DNA of 64,000 nucleotides from Bacillus cereus (GTDB taxonomy: Bacteria > Bacillota > Bacilli > Bacillales > Bacillaceae_G), in assembly GCF_025917685.1 (NCBI RefSeq), contig NZ_CP089518.1:3349001-3413000 (forward strand). Direction: 5' to 3'. The translations under genes were made by a program, and so were the position numbers. This document shows positions 35,834 through 44,589 of the stretch, one piece after another. The notes under the pieces are model-generated. The model had not been told where the DNA came from. It searched no databases and saw nothing but the letters and a program-made list of their open reading frames with translations. How positions within the stretch are numbered: position 1 is the first letter of the stretch; each line of letters begins with the position of its first letter.

Positions 35834-36241
35834 TTATACTTGAGATGTTTGTACCCGAGCTGTTCTCGTTATGTCCATATCAATTCCATATGTAAACTGT
35901 AATTCCTTACAAACATCTTTAATTAAAATTGCGACATTATACGCTTCATTAAATTGTAAAACTATGCTTTCTACTTCTTCGTATGTATACTTATATTCTC
36001 CTGTAATGACACTTTTTAAATCAAAGCATTCATTAATACAAAGTTGTACAAGTAGTTGGTCATATTTTTCTAGTACATCTTCTTTCTTCCAAAGTAACTC
36101 CTTTACATATAACCGATCAAATTTCACACTTTCTCGGTTACAATCCGTTAAAATCCGGGTCATTTCATTTAGTTCTCGATATAATTCAGAAATATTTCTG
36201 CTTAAACTAAGCAGTTTATCTACGCCGTTTTCATATGACAT
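35834..36241 (-). CDS. Conserved helical hypothetical protein
   Basis: 135 residues, charged and helical throughout, ending DITRTARVQTSQV. No signal peptide or membrane segment. The ATG at 36241 is 7 bases from GGGGGTGG; an ATG two codons earlier touches the ribosome site. I recognise no domain. It lies between an exporter and an aminoacyl-tRNA editing gene with its own terminator, so context gives no function. Confidence 0.7.
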   Translation of the reverse strand: MSYENGVDKLLSLSRNISELYRELNEMTRILTDCNRESVKFDRLYVKELLWKKEDVLEKYDQLLVQLCINECFDLKSVITGEYKYTYEEVESIVLQFNEAYNVAILIKDVCKELQFTYGIDMDITRTARVQTSQV

Positions 36242-36375
36242 ATTCATTCCACCCCCGCATTTTCTTCTTATTATAGCAAGAAAATTCTAAAAATAGTTTC
36301 TTTCTTCTGAAATATTAGGAAACTAATTTCAATTGCTTTACAATGAAACTAGCTAACACGAAAGGGGAAAGAAAA

Positions 36376-37578
36376 TTGGAGCAAAAATTATATTACATCG
36401 ACGCTTATAAGAAAGACTTTACTTCTAAAGTTATAAAGCAAGATTATAGTACAGAAGGAAACTTATATGTTGTCTTAAGTGAAACCGCATTTTATCCAAC
36501 AGGCGGCGGACAACCACACGACACTGGAACTTTAAATGGTATTCCGGTAAGTAACGTTGAAGAAGTAAATGGAGAAATTCGTCATTTCATAGTAGAACAA
36601 TTACATACAGAAGAAGTAGAGGGGAAAATAGATTGGGATCGCCGTTTTGATCATATGCAGCAACATACAGCTCAGCACATTTTATCTGCTGCTTTTTGGG
36701 ATTATTTTAACATACCAACAATTGGGTTCCACCTCGGAAAAGAAACGATAACAATTGATTTAGAAACGGAAAATCTGCATGCAGAAACAGTTGAAAAGGC
36801 TATGCAAATTGCCAACAAAATTGTTTTTGAAAACCATCCGATCCGTATAAAGTGGATGAACTTAGAAGAAGCGAAAACATTACCTCTTCGCAAAGAACCG
36901 ACTATGACAGAAAATATACGCGTTGTTATTATCGAAAACTATGATTACAACGGCTGTGGCGGAACGCATCCGAAACACACTGGTGAAGTAGGTCCTATTC
37001 AAGTACTAGGATGGGATCGCAATAAAGGTGGTATACGCTTAACGTTTATCGCTGGCTGGCGCACACTAAAATTAATGGGTCAACAACAACAAATTATGAA
37101 AGATGTTTCTAAACAATTAAACAGTAGCGAAGCTGGTATTCCAGCAAAAGTATCCCAACTTCTTACATCCCAAAAAGAAAACGAAAAAGCACTACAAACA
37201 ATGAATGAAAAACTATTATTTGCAGAAGCGAATGAACTATTGCAACAGCCAGAAGGAATACACGCTGGAACACTTATTTCTAAAGTATTTATTAATCGTT
37301 CCATGCAAGAAATCGCAAAACTTTCCGCTATCATTACAGAACAACAAGAGCATGCAATTACATACTTCGTTATTGAAAATGAGGACAAATTACAATGTAT
37401 TCTTGCTTGTGGTAAAGCAGTGACACTCGATATGAATGCTCTTTTAAAAGAGGCCCTTCCTATAATTGAAGGAAAAGGCGGAGGAAATAAAAAGAGTGCT
37501 CGTGGTGGTGGGAGAGCGATTATGGCTGGGGATGAGTTTTTAAATCAACTTGTTTCTTCTTTACAGTCAGCAGTGTAA
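36376..37578 (+). CDS. Alanyl-tRNA editing protein (AlaX-type, DHHA1)
   Basis: Trans-editing hydrolase for mischarged tRNA-Ala, 400 residues. Editing-domain zinc ligands are visible: HMQQHTAQHIL (HxxxH) near 95-105 and CGGTHPKHTGEV (CxxxH) near 198-209, with the conserved PTGGGQPHDTG near 40-50. The C-terminal part (about 330-400) is a DHHA1 domain, with KGGGNKKSARGGG as in AlaRS C-Ala. This is the long AlaX form, lacking the catalytic AlaRS core. TTG start at 36376, 8 bases after AAAGGGG; the upstream ATG has no ribosome site. Confidence 0.9.
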   Translation: MEQKLYYIDAYKKDFTSKVIKQDYSTEGNLYVVLSETAFYPTGGGQPHDTGTLNGIPVSNVEEVNGEIRHFIVEQLHTEEVEGKIDWDRRFDHMQQHTAQHILSAAFWDYFNIPTIGFHLGKETITIDLETENLHAETVEKAMQIANKIVFENHPIRIKWMNLEEAKTLPLRKEPTMTENIRVVIIENYDYNGCGGTHPKHTGEVGPIQVLGWDRNKGGIRLTFIAGWRTLKLMGQQQQIMKDVSKQLNSSEAGIPAKVSQLLTSQKENEKALQTMNEKLLFAEANELLQQPEGIHAGTLISKVFINRSMQEIAKLSAIITEQQEHAITYFVIENEDKLQCILACGKAVTLDMNALLKEALPIIEGKGGGNKKSARGGGRAIMAGDEFLNQLVSSLQSAV

Positions 37579-37585
37579 AACATTT

Positions 37586-37639
37586 TAAGGAGATGGCGTC
37601 TAGTCAAATTTCAAACTAGAGACATCTCCTTATTTTTTT
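37586..37639 (+). terminator. terminator of alaX-type gene
   Basis: Long imperfect stem (about 37586-37604 with 37614-37631) followed by a run of seven T. Confidence 0.85.
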
Positions 37640-37739
37640 GCATCCTACATAGTAATACGGTAAATGAAATTACAGGAACGACATTTCGACAAGAGATATC
37701 GATTTACCGACAAAAATCGGTATTCTAAGTAGTTGATAT

Positions 37740-38183
37740 TTACAAACCAATATTTTGTTTTAAACCTTGATAACTTCCTGCATTCAAGAAGTTTTCAGAT
37801 GCAAGTTTAGTAAATTTATCAGAAAAACCATAACTACTTAATTCTTCTATCGCTACCATTTGTACATCATGAATTGGGTTGAGATCATATTCATTAGACG
37901 GAAGCGTAATTTCCCCTGTAATCCTTTCAAGCAGAAACGTAATATGCAATAAAGATGGGCTAGCATCTGGTTTATCACAAACATAGAGTAGCTTCTTAAT
38001 TTTAACTTCTAACCCTGTTTCTTCTCGCATTTCCCGAATCATTGCTTCCTCTAACGTCTCACCATTCTCTACCCTTCCTCCAGGTAAAGACCAATTGCGA
38101 TTAGCAACTTTTTGCTTTACTAGTAACACCTTTTCATCTTCAGTTAAAATTCCGGTAACACGAACTTGCATTACATTTTCCAT
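37740..38183 (-). CDS. Nudix hydrolase
   Basis: 147 residues. The Nudix box fits fully: GGRVENGETLEEAMIREMRE then ETGLEV (GX5EX7REUXEEXGU) near residues 36-60. It hydrolyses a nucleoside diphosphate linked to some group; the substrate cannot be read from sequence. The ATG at 38183 has GAGGAGA upstream, so the longer open frame is not used. Confidence 0.88.
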   Translation of the reverse strand: MENVMQVRVTGILTEDEKVLLVKQKVANRNWSLPGGRVENGETLEEAMIREMREETGLEVKIKKLLYVCDKPDASPSLLHITFLLERITGEITLPSNEYDLNPIHDVQMVAIEELSSYGFSDKFTKLASENFLNAGSYQGLKQNIGL

Positions 38184-38287
38184 ATGTAATCTCCTCTTCC
38201 CATTATATTTACAAATTAATCCTTCCACAAAAAGAACGTATGTTTTATAATTAAAGAAAATTATGGAAGAAAGAAGTTGTTACATTC

Positions 38288-38869
38288 ATGCGTCCACCTT
38301 TAACAAAGTCTATATCACTTGAAGATTTCCAAAACTATTATTGGTTAAAAGCAGAACTGCAAACATTTTGTCGTGAACATGATTTGCCAGCTAGTGGCTC
38401 TAAGATCGAAATAACCGAGCGTATCTCCCATTATTTAACTACTGGTAAAATATTAAAAAACAGCTCCGGTCAAAAGGTGAGTAAAGCCTCCCTATCCTAT
38501 AAAGACCTTTCCCTTCAAACTATTATTACTAACAATCACCGCTGTAGCGAAGATGTTCGTGCTTTTTTCAAAGAAAAAATCGGAGCAAACTTCCGCTTTA
38601 CAGTAGCTCTTCAACAGTTTTTTAAAGAGAATGTTGGAAAAACATATGAAGACGCGATAACGTTTTGGTACGAAGAAAACGAACGTAAAAAAGACCCATC
38701 CTATAAAACAACTATCGGCACACAATTTGAATACAATCGTTTTACTCGTGACTTTTTCGAAGATCCAAATAACAAAGGAAAATCAAAAACTGATGCTATC
38801 GCTGCTTGGAATGAAATAAAAGCAAAACCTGGTAGCAATGTTTATACTCCTCAAAGAGTAGAAAACTAG
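38288..38869 (+). CDS. SAP domain protein with DUF6434-like region
   Basis: 193 residues. An N-terminal SAP-like DNA/RNA-binding helix pair (about 20-55: LKAELQTFCREHDLPASGSK...ITERISHYL) is followed by a conserved domain with FKEKIGANFRFTVALQQFFK and TYEDAITFWYEENERKK. It ends 8 bases before the stop codon of the convergent thiolase gene. I infer nucleic-acid binding from the SAP motif only. Confidence 0.78.
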   Translation: MRPPLTKSISLEDFQNYYWLKAELQTFCREHDLPASGSKIEITERISHYLTTGKILKNSSGQKVSKASLSYKDLSLQTIITNNHRCSEDVRAFFKEKIGANFRFTVALQQFFKENVGKTYEDAITFWYEENERKKDPSYKTTIGTQFEYNRFTRDFFEDPNNKGKSKTDAIAAWNEIKAKPGSNVYTPQRVEN

Positions 38870-38877
38870 TGTAGGAG

Positions 38878-39969
38878 CTAGTCTTCTATTTTTTCAAATA
38901 ATAGAGCAAGCCCTATCCCGCCCCCAATTCCTAATGTCGCAACTCCATATTTCATATGCTCTCTTTTAGCCTGATAAAACAAGCGTGTTACAAGCATAGA
39001 TCCAGACGCACCGTACGGATGCCCGAGCGCAATTGCACCACCATTTACATTTAATTTTTCGTACGGAATTTGTAACTCCTTTGCACATGCCACAATTTTT
39101 GAAGCAAATGCTTCATTTATTTCAAAATAATCTATATCCTCTACTTTTACATTCATTTCATTTAATAATTTATTCACCGCAAATATCGGACCAGTTCCCG
39201 GAAGATTTGGATCCACTCCAACTACAGCACTACGAACGAAACGAAGTACAGGCTTGTATCCTAATTTTCGGGCTTGCCCCTCTTCCATTACAAGAACGGC
39301 ACATGCCCCATCATTTACACCACACGAATTACCTGCCGTTACTGTACCATTCTGTAAAAATGCCGGTTTTGTTCTTTTAATGATTCGTTCATAATTCATT
39401 TCTAGCTTTATAGATTCATCTAACAATCCATTAAAAAACAATATTTCATCATGTATATATCCTTTTTCTAATGCTTGCAGTGTTCGTTTATAACTGAGGC
39501 AAGCATACTCGTCTTGCATTTCCCTCGTTATGTTATAACGCTCTGCAACATATTCAGCCGCTACTCCCATGTCAGGATCACCAATTGTTTCAGGCGAAAA
39601 CCTCGCTCTATTTTGAAAAGGTGATGTACTTGTACTTTCTACTCCTCCTGCAATATAACAATTACCTGCCCCGCCTTGAATGAGATGGCATGCGGTACGA
39701 ATGGCTTCCAATCCAGCACCGCATTGCCGATCAATCGTTACACCAGGTAGATGATAACCGAGCCCTGCTTCTAAAGCAGATAATCTTGCAACGTTACCTC
39801 CTGGTCCAACAACATTTCCTAATATGACATCATCTATTTCTCTCTCAATTCCTTTGCTTAAAAACGTAAGAAGTGGCGTTGCTAATTGCTGAACTTCATA
39901 ATCTTTCAACATCCCGTTTTTTTTACCAATAGGTGTTCTTTTCGCTTCTACAATAACCGCCCTATTCAT
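38878..39969 (-). CDS. yhfS: Thiolase-family acetyl-CoA acyltransferase (YhfS-like)
   Basis: 363 residues, thiolase fold. Nucleophile Cys83 in TIDRQCGAGLEA and His317 in LGHPYGASGSM are present. The second catalytic cysteine of the C-terminal C-x-G-G-G loop is replaced: the sequence is TLGIGGGIG, with Gly347 (codon GGA). Activity may therefore be altered or one-directional. ATG at 39969 after GGGAGAAG, overlapping the upstream acyl-CoA ligase gene by 8 bases. Same order as B. subtilis yhfS-yhfT-yhfU (thiolase, ligase, biotin transporter). Confidence 0.85.
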   Translation of the reverse strand: MNRAVIVEAKRTPIGKKNGMLKDYEVQQLATPLLTFLSKGIEREIDDVILGNVVGPGGNVARLSALEAGLGYHLPGVTIDRQCGAGLEAIRTACHLIQGGAGNCYIAGGVESTSTSPFQNRARFSPETIGDPDMGVAAEYVAERYNITREMQDEYACLSYKRTLQALEKGYIHDEILFFNGLLDESIKLEMNYERIIKRTKPAFLQNGTVTAGNSCGVNDGACAVLVMEEGQARKLGYKPVLRFVRSAVVGVDPNLPGTGPIFAVNKLLNEMNVKVEDIDYFEINEAFASKIVACAKELQIPYEKLNVNGGAIALGHPYGASGSMLVTRLFYQAKREHMKYGVATLGIGGGIGLALLFEKIED

Positions 39970-41425
39970 ATATCTTCTCCCGGTTTTCAATCATACTTTT
40001 TGCTTCGATACGAGCAATCTTCCCACTATTTGTATAAGGTATTTCATCAACAAAGTGCCATTCTTTCGGTATTTTAAAAGATGATAATCGTTGTAAGCAA
40101 AAACTCTTTAATTGTTGCTTTGTAGCACTTCCTTTTACGATAGCGACAGGCTTTTCACCCCAATAACTATCTTTTATACCGACAACAACAATTTCTTCAA
40201 CAGCTGGATGCGTATATAGCAAACTTTCTATCTCTTCTGGGTAAATATTGATTCCTCCAAATAAAATCATGTTCTTCTCTCTACCAACAATATATATAAA
40301 GCCTTCTTCATCTTGGTAGCCCACATCTTGTACTGTCATCCAACCATCTTTGGTCAATTGCGGGATTATAGCTCCATCCGATACATAGCCCATAAAAAAC
40401 TGATCACTTTTCACATACACAGTTCCTATCTCACCTGTCTGTACCTCTTCTCCTGCTTCATTACATATTCGAACTTGTACATTATGACAAGGTTTCCCTA
40501 CTGAAGTCGGCTTTCTTTCACTCTCTTCATCGACCAATGCCGTTACAAAGCTTAGCTCAGACGCACCATAAAACTCATATCTTTTTGCATAAGGTAACAT
40601 ATTCTTCATCTTTTCTTTCGCTTCAGCTTCCCATTTTGCTCCTGACGAAATAATTTTCATTTCACTTTCAATTACTTTATTTTCTTTATACAAAGACTCA
40701 AGCATTGTAGGAACTGTATACATTACAGAAATATTCTCTATCTTTATACTAGATAGCACTTGAACTGGTACAAATTTTCTCAATATGTGTACCGTTTGCC
40801 CTAGAAATAATGAACTTATTGCCCCGTATAAAAAAAGAGAATGAACGAGCGGCCCAGCTATTAAAATAGAGTCTTCTTTTTTCATATGAAAGTCATGTAC
40901 ATTACAATCAAAACTATGAATCCACGATTGTTGTGCACGTAAAAATGCTTTTGCCTTCCCAGTCGATCCGGATGTAAATCCCATATAAAAAGGAGCATGA
41001 TGTACATTCTCTACAGGGGAATATGTAGGAAGATATTTCTCTATCATTCTCTTCCACTCACCAATTTCAATTACTCTTCCTTCTTCACCCGGTAGATCAT
41101 TTACCTTATATCGCTCTGTCACAATCATATCCGGATTACTGATTGCAATTCTTTCTTCAAGCTCATCCTGTTTCCACTTTATATCTAGTGGTACACAAAC
41201 CCACCCGGCCATAGCAGCACCAGCAAATAGTTGTAAAAACTCCATACTATTTTCTAATACAATTGCTACCGTTTTATTCTTCGATTCTTTTTCATGCAAC
41301 CAGTTTGCTACTTTACAAACTGACTCAAACCACTCTTTATGTGTTAAAACTCTATCATTTTCCTTAATCGCTATTTTATTTGGTTGTAAAGAGACATGCT
41401 TTTTGTATTCTTTTGTAATCCCCAT
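39962..41425 (-). CDS. yhfT: Acyl-CoA ligase/AMP-binding protein (YhfT-like)
   Basis: 487 residues of the adenylate-forming family. P-loop MGFTSGSTGKAKAF near 153-166, the Tyr-Gly-Ala motif RYEFYGASELSFV near 275, the hinge VQDVGYQDEEGFIYIVGREK near 375-395, and the C-terminal catalytic lysine in NSGKIARIEA near 472. It should activate a carboxylic acid with ATP and CoA, probably a fatty acid for the adjacent thiolase. The ATG at 41425 follows AAAGGA; longer frames run antisense to bioY and are discarded. Confidence 0.88.
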   Translation of the reverse strand: MGITKEYKKHVSLQPNKIAIKENDRVLTHKEWFESVCKVANWLHEKESKNKTVAIVLENSMEFLQLFAGAAMAGWVCVPLDIKWKQDELEERIAISNPDMIVTERYKVNDLPGEEGRVIEIGEWKRMIEKYLPTYSPVENVHHAPFYMGFTSGSTGKAKAFLRAQQSWIHSFDCNVHDFHMKKEDSILIAGPLVHSLFLYGAISSLFLGQTVHILRKFVPVQVLSSIKIENISVMYTVPTMLESLYKENKVIESEMKIISSGAKWEAEAKEKMKNMLPYAKRYEFYGASELSFVTALVDEESERKPTSVGKPCHNVQVRICNEAGEEVQTGEIGTVYVKSDQFFMGYVSDGAIIPQLTKDGWMTVQDVGYQDEEGFIYIVGREKNMILFGGINIYPEEIESLLYTHPAVEEIVVVGIKDSYWGEKPVAIVKGSATKQQLKSFCLQRLSSFKIPKEWHFVDEIPYTNSGKIARIEAKSMIENREKIYE

Positions 41426-41450
41426 ATGAGACGTCCTTTCTTTACAAAAT

Positions 41451-41490
41451 AACAAAAAGAAACACGCAATTAACGTGTTTCTTCTCTTTC
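41451..41490 (-). terminator. terminator after bioY
   Basis: Stem AAGAAACACG/CGTGTTTCTT (41457-41466 with 41474-41483) followed by TTTTTG on the minus strand. It lies between bioY and the ligase, so the ligase may be reached by read-through or have a separate promoter. Confidence 0.75.
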
Positions 41491-42066
41491 TTATCCCGCA
41501 TTTGTATATTTTCCATTCTTTAAAGCGGGCGTAATAATGTGTTTCAATGAACGATGTAATTTTGTCACGAGGATTGCTGCTATAATCGCTTTTATGCAAT
41601 CACCTGGTAAAAACACGATACTTACTTTCATCGTTTTCCATATGGAAATATCCATTACGAAAGCTTGTACAATAATACCAAATACATAAACAACGAAAAT
41701 ACCACCAATTATATTAATGCATAATACTTTTATAATAGAAACTTCACGTAAACGCTCAATTAAATAGCCAATTACAAATGCTCCTACAATATAACCAAGT
41801 AAATATCCTGCACTTGGACCAAAAAATACTCCAAGGCCTCCACGCCCGCCAGCAAGTAGTGGCGCTCCAACTCCGACAATAAGTAAGAAAATAAGCTGAC
41901 TCAGTGCACCAAGACGTGATCCTAACAGTCCACCCGCAAGCATAACTCCAAGCGATTGTAATGTAATAGGAACTGGTGTAATAGAAAGAGCGATTGGAGG
42001 TATTAACCCTAGTACTCCCATAATAGAACTAAATAAAGCGACGAAAACTAAATTTTTTGTATTCAT
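41491..42066 (-). CDS. bioY: Biotin transporter S-component BioY
   Basis: Membrane biotin-binding component of an ECF or solitary transporter, 191 residues and six helices. The BioY signature is seen in PVPITLQSLGVMLAGGLLGSRLGALSQ near 31-58 and GPSAGYLLGYIVGAF near 85-100. ATG at 42066 after GGAGAAG; the frame is open upstream without a ribosome site. Directly upstream is a sigma-A promoter with an overlapping BirA operator, which proves biotin control more strongly than homology alone. B. subtilis YhfU is the positional match. Confidence 0.93.
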   Translation of the reverse strand: MNTKNLVFVALFSSIMGVLGLIPPIALSITPVPITLQSLGVMLAGGLLGSRLGALSQLIFLLIVGVGAPLLAGGRGGLGVFFGPSAGYLLGYIVGAFVIGYLIERLREVSIIKVLCINIIGGIFVVYVFGIIVQAFVMDISIWKTMKVSIVFLPGDCIKAIIAAILVTKLHRSLKHIITPALKNGKYTNAG

Positions 42067-42124
42067 ATTTGCTTCTCCTGTTTGTAAACTTAAATTCCAT
42101 TTTAGATAACATATTATAGGAGTT

Positions 42125-42153
42125 ATATTATCTTTCCGCTTAATTTTTGTCAA
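42125..42153 (-). promoter_or_regulatory. bioY promoter
   Basis: Minus strand -35 TTGACA (42148-42153), 17-base spacer, -10 TAATAT (42125-42130). Confidence 0.85.
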
Positions 42154-42177
42154 CTTATTTTTAAAGAAAGTTAACAA
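42147..42177. promoter_or_regulatory. BirA biotin operator
   Basis: TTGTCAAC - 15 bases - GTTAACAA, the BirA half-sites TTGTTAAC with one change and the standard spacing. It covers the bioY -35, so BirA-biotinyl-AMP binding would block transcription. Confidence 0.85.
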
Positions 42178-42188
42178 TTAAACTTATT

Positions 42189-43802
42189 TTATTTCTCTTT
42201 ATGCAAATGCTCCAGTTCTTTCCGGAGCGTTTGCTTTAAAAACTTCCCAACAGATGTTTTCGGTATTTCTTCCATAAATACAATATCATCTGGTAACCAC
42301 CACTTCGCAAACTGTGGTTTTAAAAACTCATATAGTTCTTCTTTTGTAACCGTACTATTTTTCTTTTGAACAACGCAAGCAATTGGTCGCTCTTGCCACT
42401 GCGGATGGGGAATTGCAACGACAGCCGCTTCAAATATAGCATCATGTGCCATTAAAGCATTTTCAAGATCAACTGAGGAAATCCATTCTCCTCCGCTTTT
42501 AATAACATCCTTCGTACGATCAACAATTTTCACGCAACCTTCCTCATCGACTGTAACGACATCGCCAGTATATAACCAACCGTCACGGAACCCTTCCACC
42601 GTACGTTCATCGTTATAATAACTTGCAGCGATCCAGGGTGCTCGTAAACATAGTTCTCCCATTTCAGTACCATCCCACTTCACTTCACCCTCTGCACCAA
42701 CTACCTTCATCTCTACACCAGGAACAAGATATCCTTGCTTCGAACGAATCTCAAGTTGTTCTTCATACGCTAAATCTGTTTCATAACTTTTTAGACGTGC
42801 AAGCGTTACAAGTGGACTTGTTTCAGTCATGCCATATGCATGTACGAAAGGAACATTATATTTTTGCTCAAACGCTTTAATAACGCTTTTCGGTGCAGCT
42901 GCGCCTCCGCATAGTAATCTCGTTATACTAGATAAATCATAACTATTATTTTCTAACTCTTGTAAAACACCGAGCCAAATTGTCGGCACACCTGCAGCTA
43001 TCGTTACTTTTTCAGTTTGAATCATTTCTAATAAAATTTTCGGCGTAAACATCGGCCCCGGAAGAACTTGTTTTGCCCCAAACCAAGTAGCCGCAAAAGG
43101 AAGTCCCCAAGCGTTCACATGAAACATTGGTACAATAGCCATTGCTGCATCACTTTCCGATAAAGCTGTCGTATCCGCTAATCCGAGTGCCATACAGTGC
43201 AACACTGTACTACGATGTGTATAAACAACCCCTTTTGGATTCCCTGTAGTCGCTGACGTATAACACATACCAGCAGGTGTAGTTTCATCAATATCCTTTA
43301 CAAATTGGAAATTTGGATCACCCTCTGCTAATAGCTTTTCATAATGATATACAGGCTCCAGTGAAGTATTTGGAAGTTCATCTTTATCAGTCATAATAAT
43401 GTAGGCTTGTACAGTTGATAATTCTGATTGAATATTTTCAACAAGTGGTACGAGATCTTCATCAATAAGTAGAATTCGATCTTCTGCATGCTGAATAATG
43501 TATGAAATATGTTGAGGAGATAAACGAATATTAATTGTGTGTAAAACGGAAGCAATACCCGGAATAGCAAAATATGCTTCTACATGTCGATGATGATTCC
43601 ACGCTAACGTCCCTACACGTTCGCCTTCTTGAATCCCAAGCTTTTTTAACGCACTAGAAAGTCTTCTCGTTCTTTCTCCTAACTGCTTATACGTTAATGT
43701 CGTAACTGTATCATGTGTGCGTGAAACGATTTCTTTCTTTGGGAATAACTTTTCTGCTCTTTCCATCATAGAACTAATTGTTAGCGGTACATTCATCATC
43801 AT
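42189..43802 (-). CDS. lcfB: Long-chain fatty acyl-CoA ligase (LcfB/YhfL-like)
   Basis: 537 residues, adenylate-forming family. P-loop CYTSATTGNPKGVVYTH near 180-196 (Ala in place of the usual Gly), HAYGMTETSPL near 320, the YTGDVVTVDEEGCVKIVDR hinge near 415-433 and C-terminal SVGKFLKQTLRKEL near 520. It makes fatty acyl-CoA for beta-oxidation. Three consecutive ATG codons leave the exact start open; AAAGGGGGAT lies upstream. A 42-bp perfect palindrome lies 81 bases before the start and may be its operator. Confidence 0.9.
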   Translation of the reverse strand: MMMNVPLTISSMMERAEKLFPKKEIVSRTHDTVTTLTYKQLGERTRRLSSALKKLGIQEGERVGTLAWNHHRHVEAYFAIPGIASVLHTINIRLSPQHISYIIQHAEDRILLIDEDLVPLVENIQSELSTVQAYIIMTDKDELPNTSLEPVYHYEKLLAEGDPNFQFVKDIDETTPAGMCYTSATTGNPKGVVYTHRSTVLHCMALGLADTTALSESDAAMAIVPMFHVNAWGLPFAATWFGAKQVLPGPMFTPKILLEMIQTEKVTIAAGVPTIWLGVLQELENNSYDLSSITRLLCGGAAAPKSVIKAFEQKYNVPFVHAYGMTETSPLVTLARLKSYETDLAYEEQLEIRSKQGYLVPGVEMKVVGAEGEVKWDGTEMGELCLRAPWIAASYYNDERTVEGFRDGWLYTGDVVTVDEEGCVKIVDRTKDVIKSGGEWISSVDLENALMAHDAIFEAAVVAIPHPQWQERPIACVVQKKNSTVTKEELYEFLKPQFAKWWLPDDIVFMEEIPKTSVGKFLKQTLRKELEHLHKEK

Positions 43803-43843
43803 ATTGGTTACATCCCCCTTTAAAGCGTTTTCATTTTTCGTTT

Positions 43844-43849
43844 ATTATA
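43844..43849 (-). promoter_or_regulatory. Likely -10 of lcfB
   Basis: TATAAT on the minus strand, 42 bases before the start codon, with a poor -35 (CGTAAT), suggesting that an activator is needed or that another start is used. Confidence 0.5.
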
Positions 43850-43882
43850 ACAGACTTCCACAAATAATTACGACATTTTTCT

Positions 43883-43924
43883 GTATTTTCTGAATTATTT
43901 CTTTGGAAATAATTCAGAAAATAC
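43883..43924. promoter_or_regulatory. 42-bp perfect palindrome upstream of lcfB
   Basis: 19-base perfect arms GTATTTTCTGAATTATTTC/GAAATAATTCAGAAAATAC with loop TTTG. No T run on either strand. Its placement just upstream of the lcfB -35 suggests an operator; it could also serve as an RNA hairpin at the end of the ABC permease transcript. Confidence 0.6.
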
Positions 43925-43938
43925 TAAGAGAAAATATA

Positions 43939-44589
43939 CTAAAATTCCTTCTTACGATATATAAATACCGAAATAAAAAAAGAAAAGATATATATGATAA
44001 CGCCAAATATTGTATATAAAATTGAAACGTATACAGATGAATTTAAATTTGATATTGGAAATTGGTCTATTAGATAACCAATTATACCTTGTAATCCAAA
44101 ATAAGTAACAAGTCCCCCACATGCACCTCCAATTGTAATAGCATCAGATTTTTCTGCTCCAAAAACATAGAGGAGTGGATAGGCTATTGCTCCGGCATTA
44201 AGAATGATGAAGGTCCCTAAAGAAACACTCTTAAATATACCATCATCAATTGGTGTACCTGAAACTAAACCATGTACATAAAATATGCCATATGATAATA
44301 AAGTACCTATAATTACAACTAAAAAATAGAAAAAGTAGTGGCTTTGCACAATATTACTTCTAGTAACTGGTAAAGTAAGTACATACTTTTCATAACCTGA
44401 CTTACTCTCATATTTAATAACTTCAAGTGCAGGAATTGCAGCAAATAAGATAATGAACGTAGCAATTAAGCGGTACATGGAAGCATCACCAAAATAAAAA
44501 ACGACTCCGGCTCCCAATATCGCTATTCCCATAAACATAAAGAAAGTTCGATACACTAGATAATAGTTTGTCAATAATAAACCTCTCAT
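43939..44589 (-). CDS. ABC-2 type permease
   Basis: 216 residues with six hydrophobic helices, resembling the membrane subunit of small bacteriocin/antibiotic efflux systems (ABC2_membrane_5 type). Its ATG immediately follows the TAA of the ATPase gene. It forms the exporter with that ATPase under the upstream XRE regulator. Substrate unknown. Confidence 0.8.
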   Translation of the reverse strand: MRGLLLTNYYLVYRTFFMFMGIAILGAGVVFYFGDASMYRLIATFIILFAAIPALEVIKYESKSGYEKYVLTLPVTRSNIVQSHYFFYFLVVIIGTLLSYGIFYVHGLVSGTPIDDGIFKSVSLGTFIILNAGAIAYPLLYVFGAEKSDAITIGGACGGLVTYFGLQGIIGYLIDQFPISNLNSSVYVSILYTIFGVIIYIFSFFISVFIYRKKEF

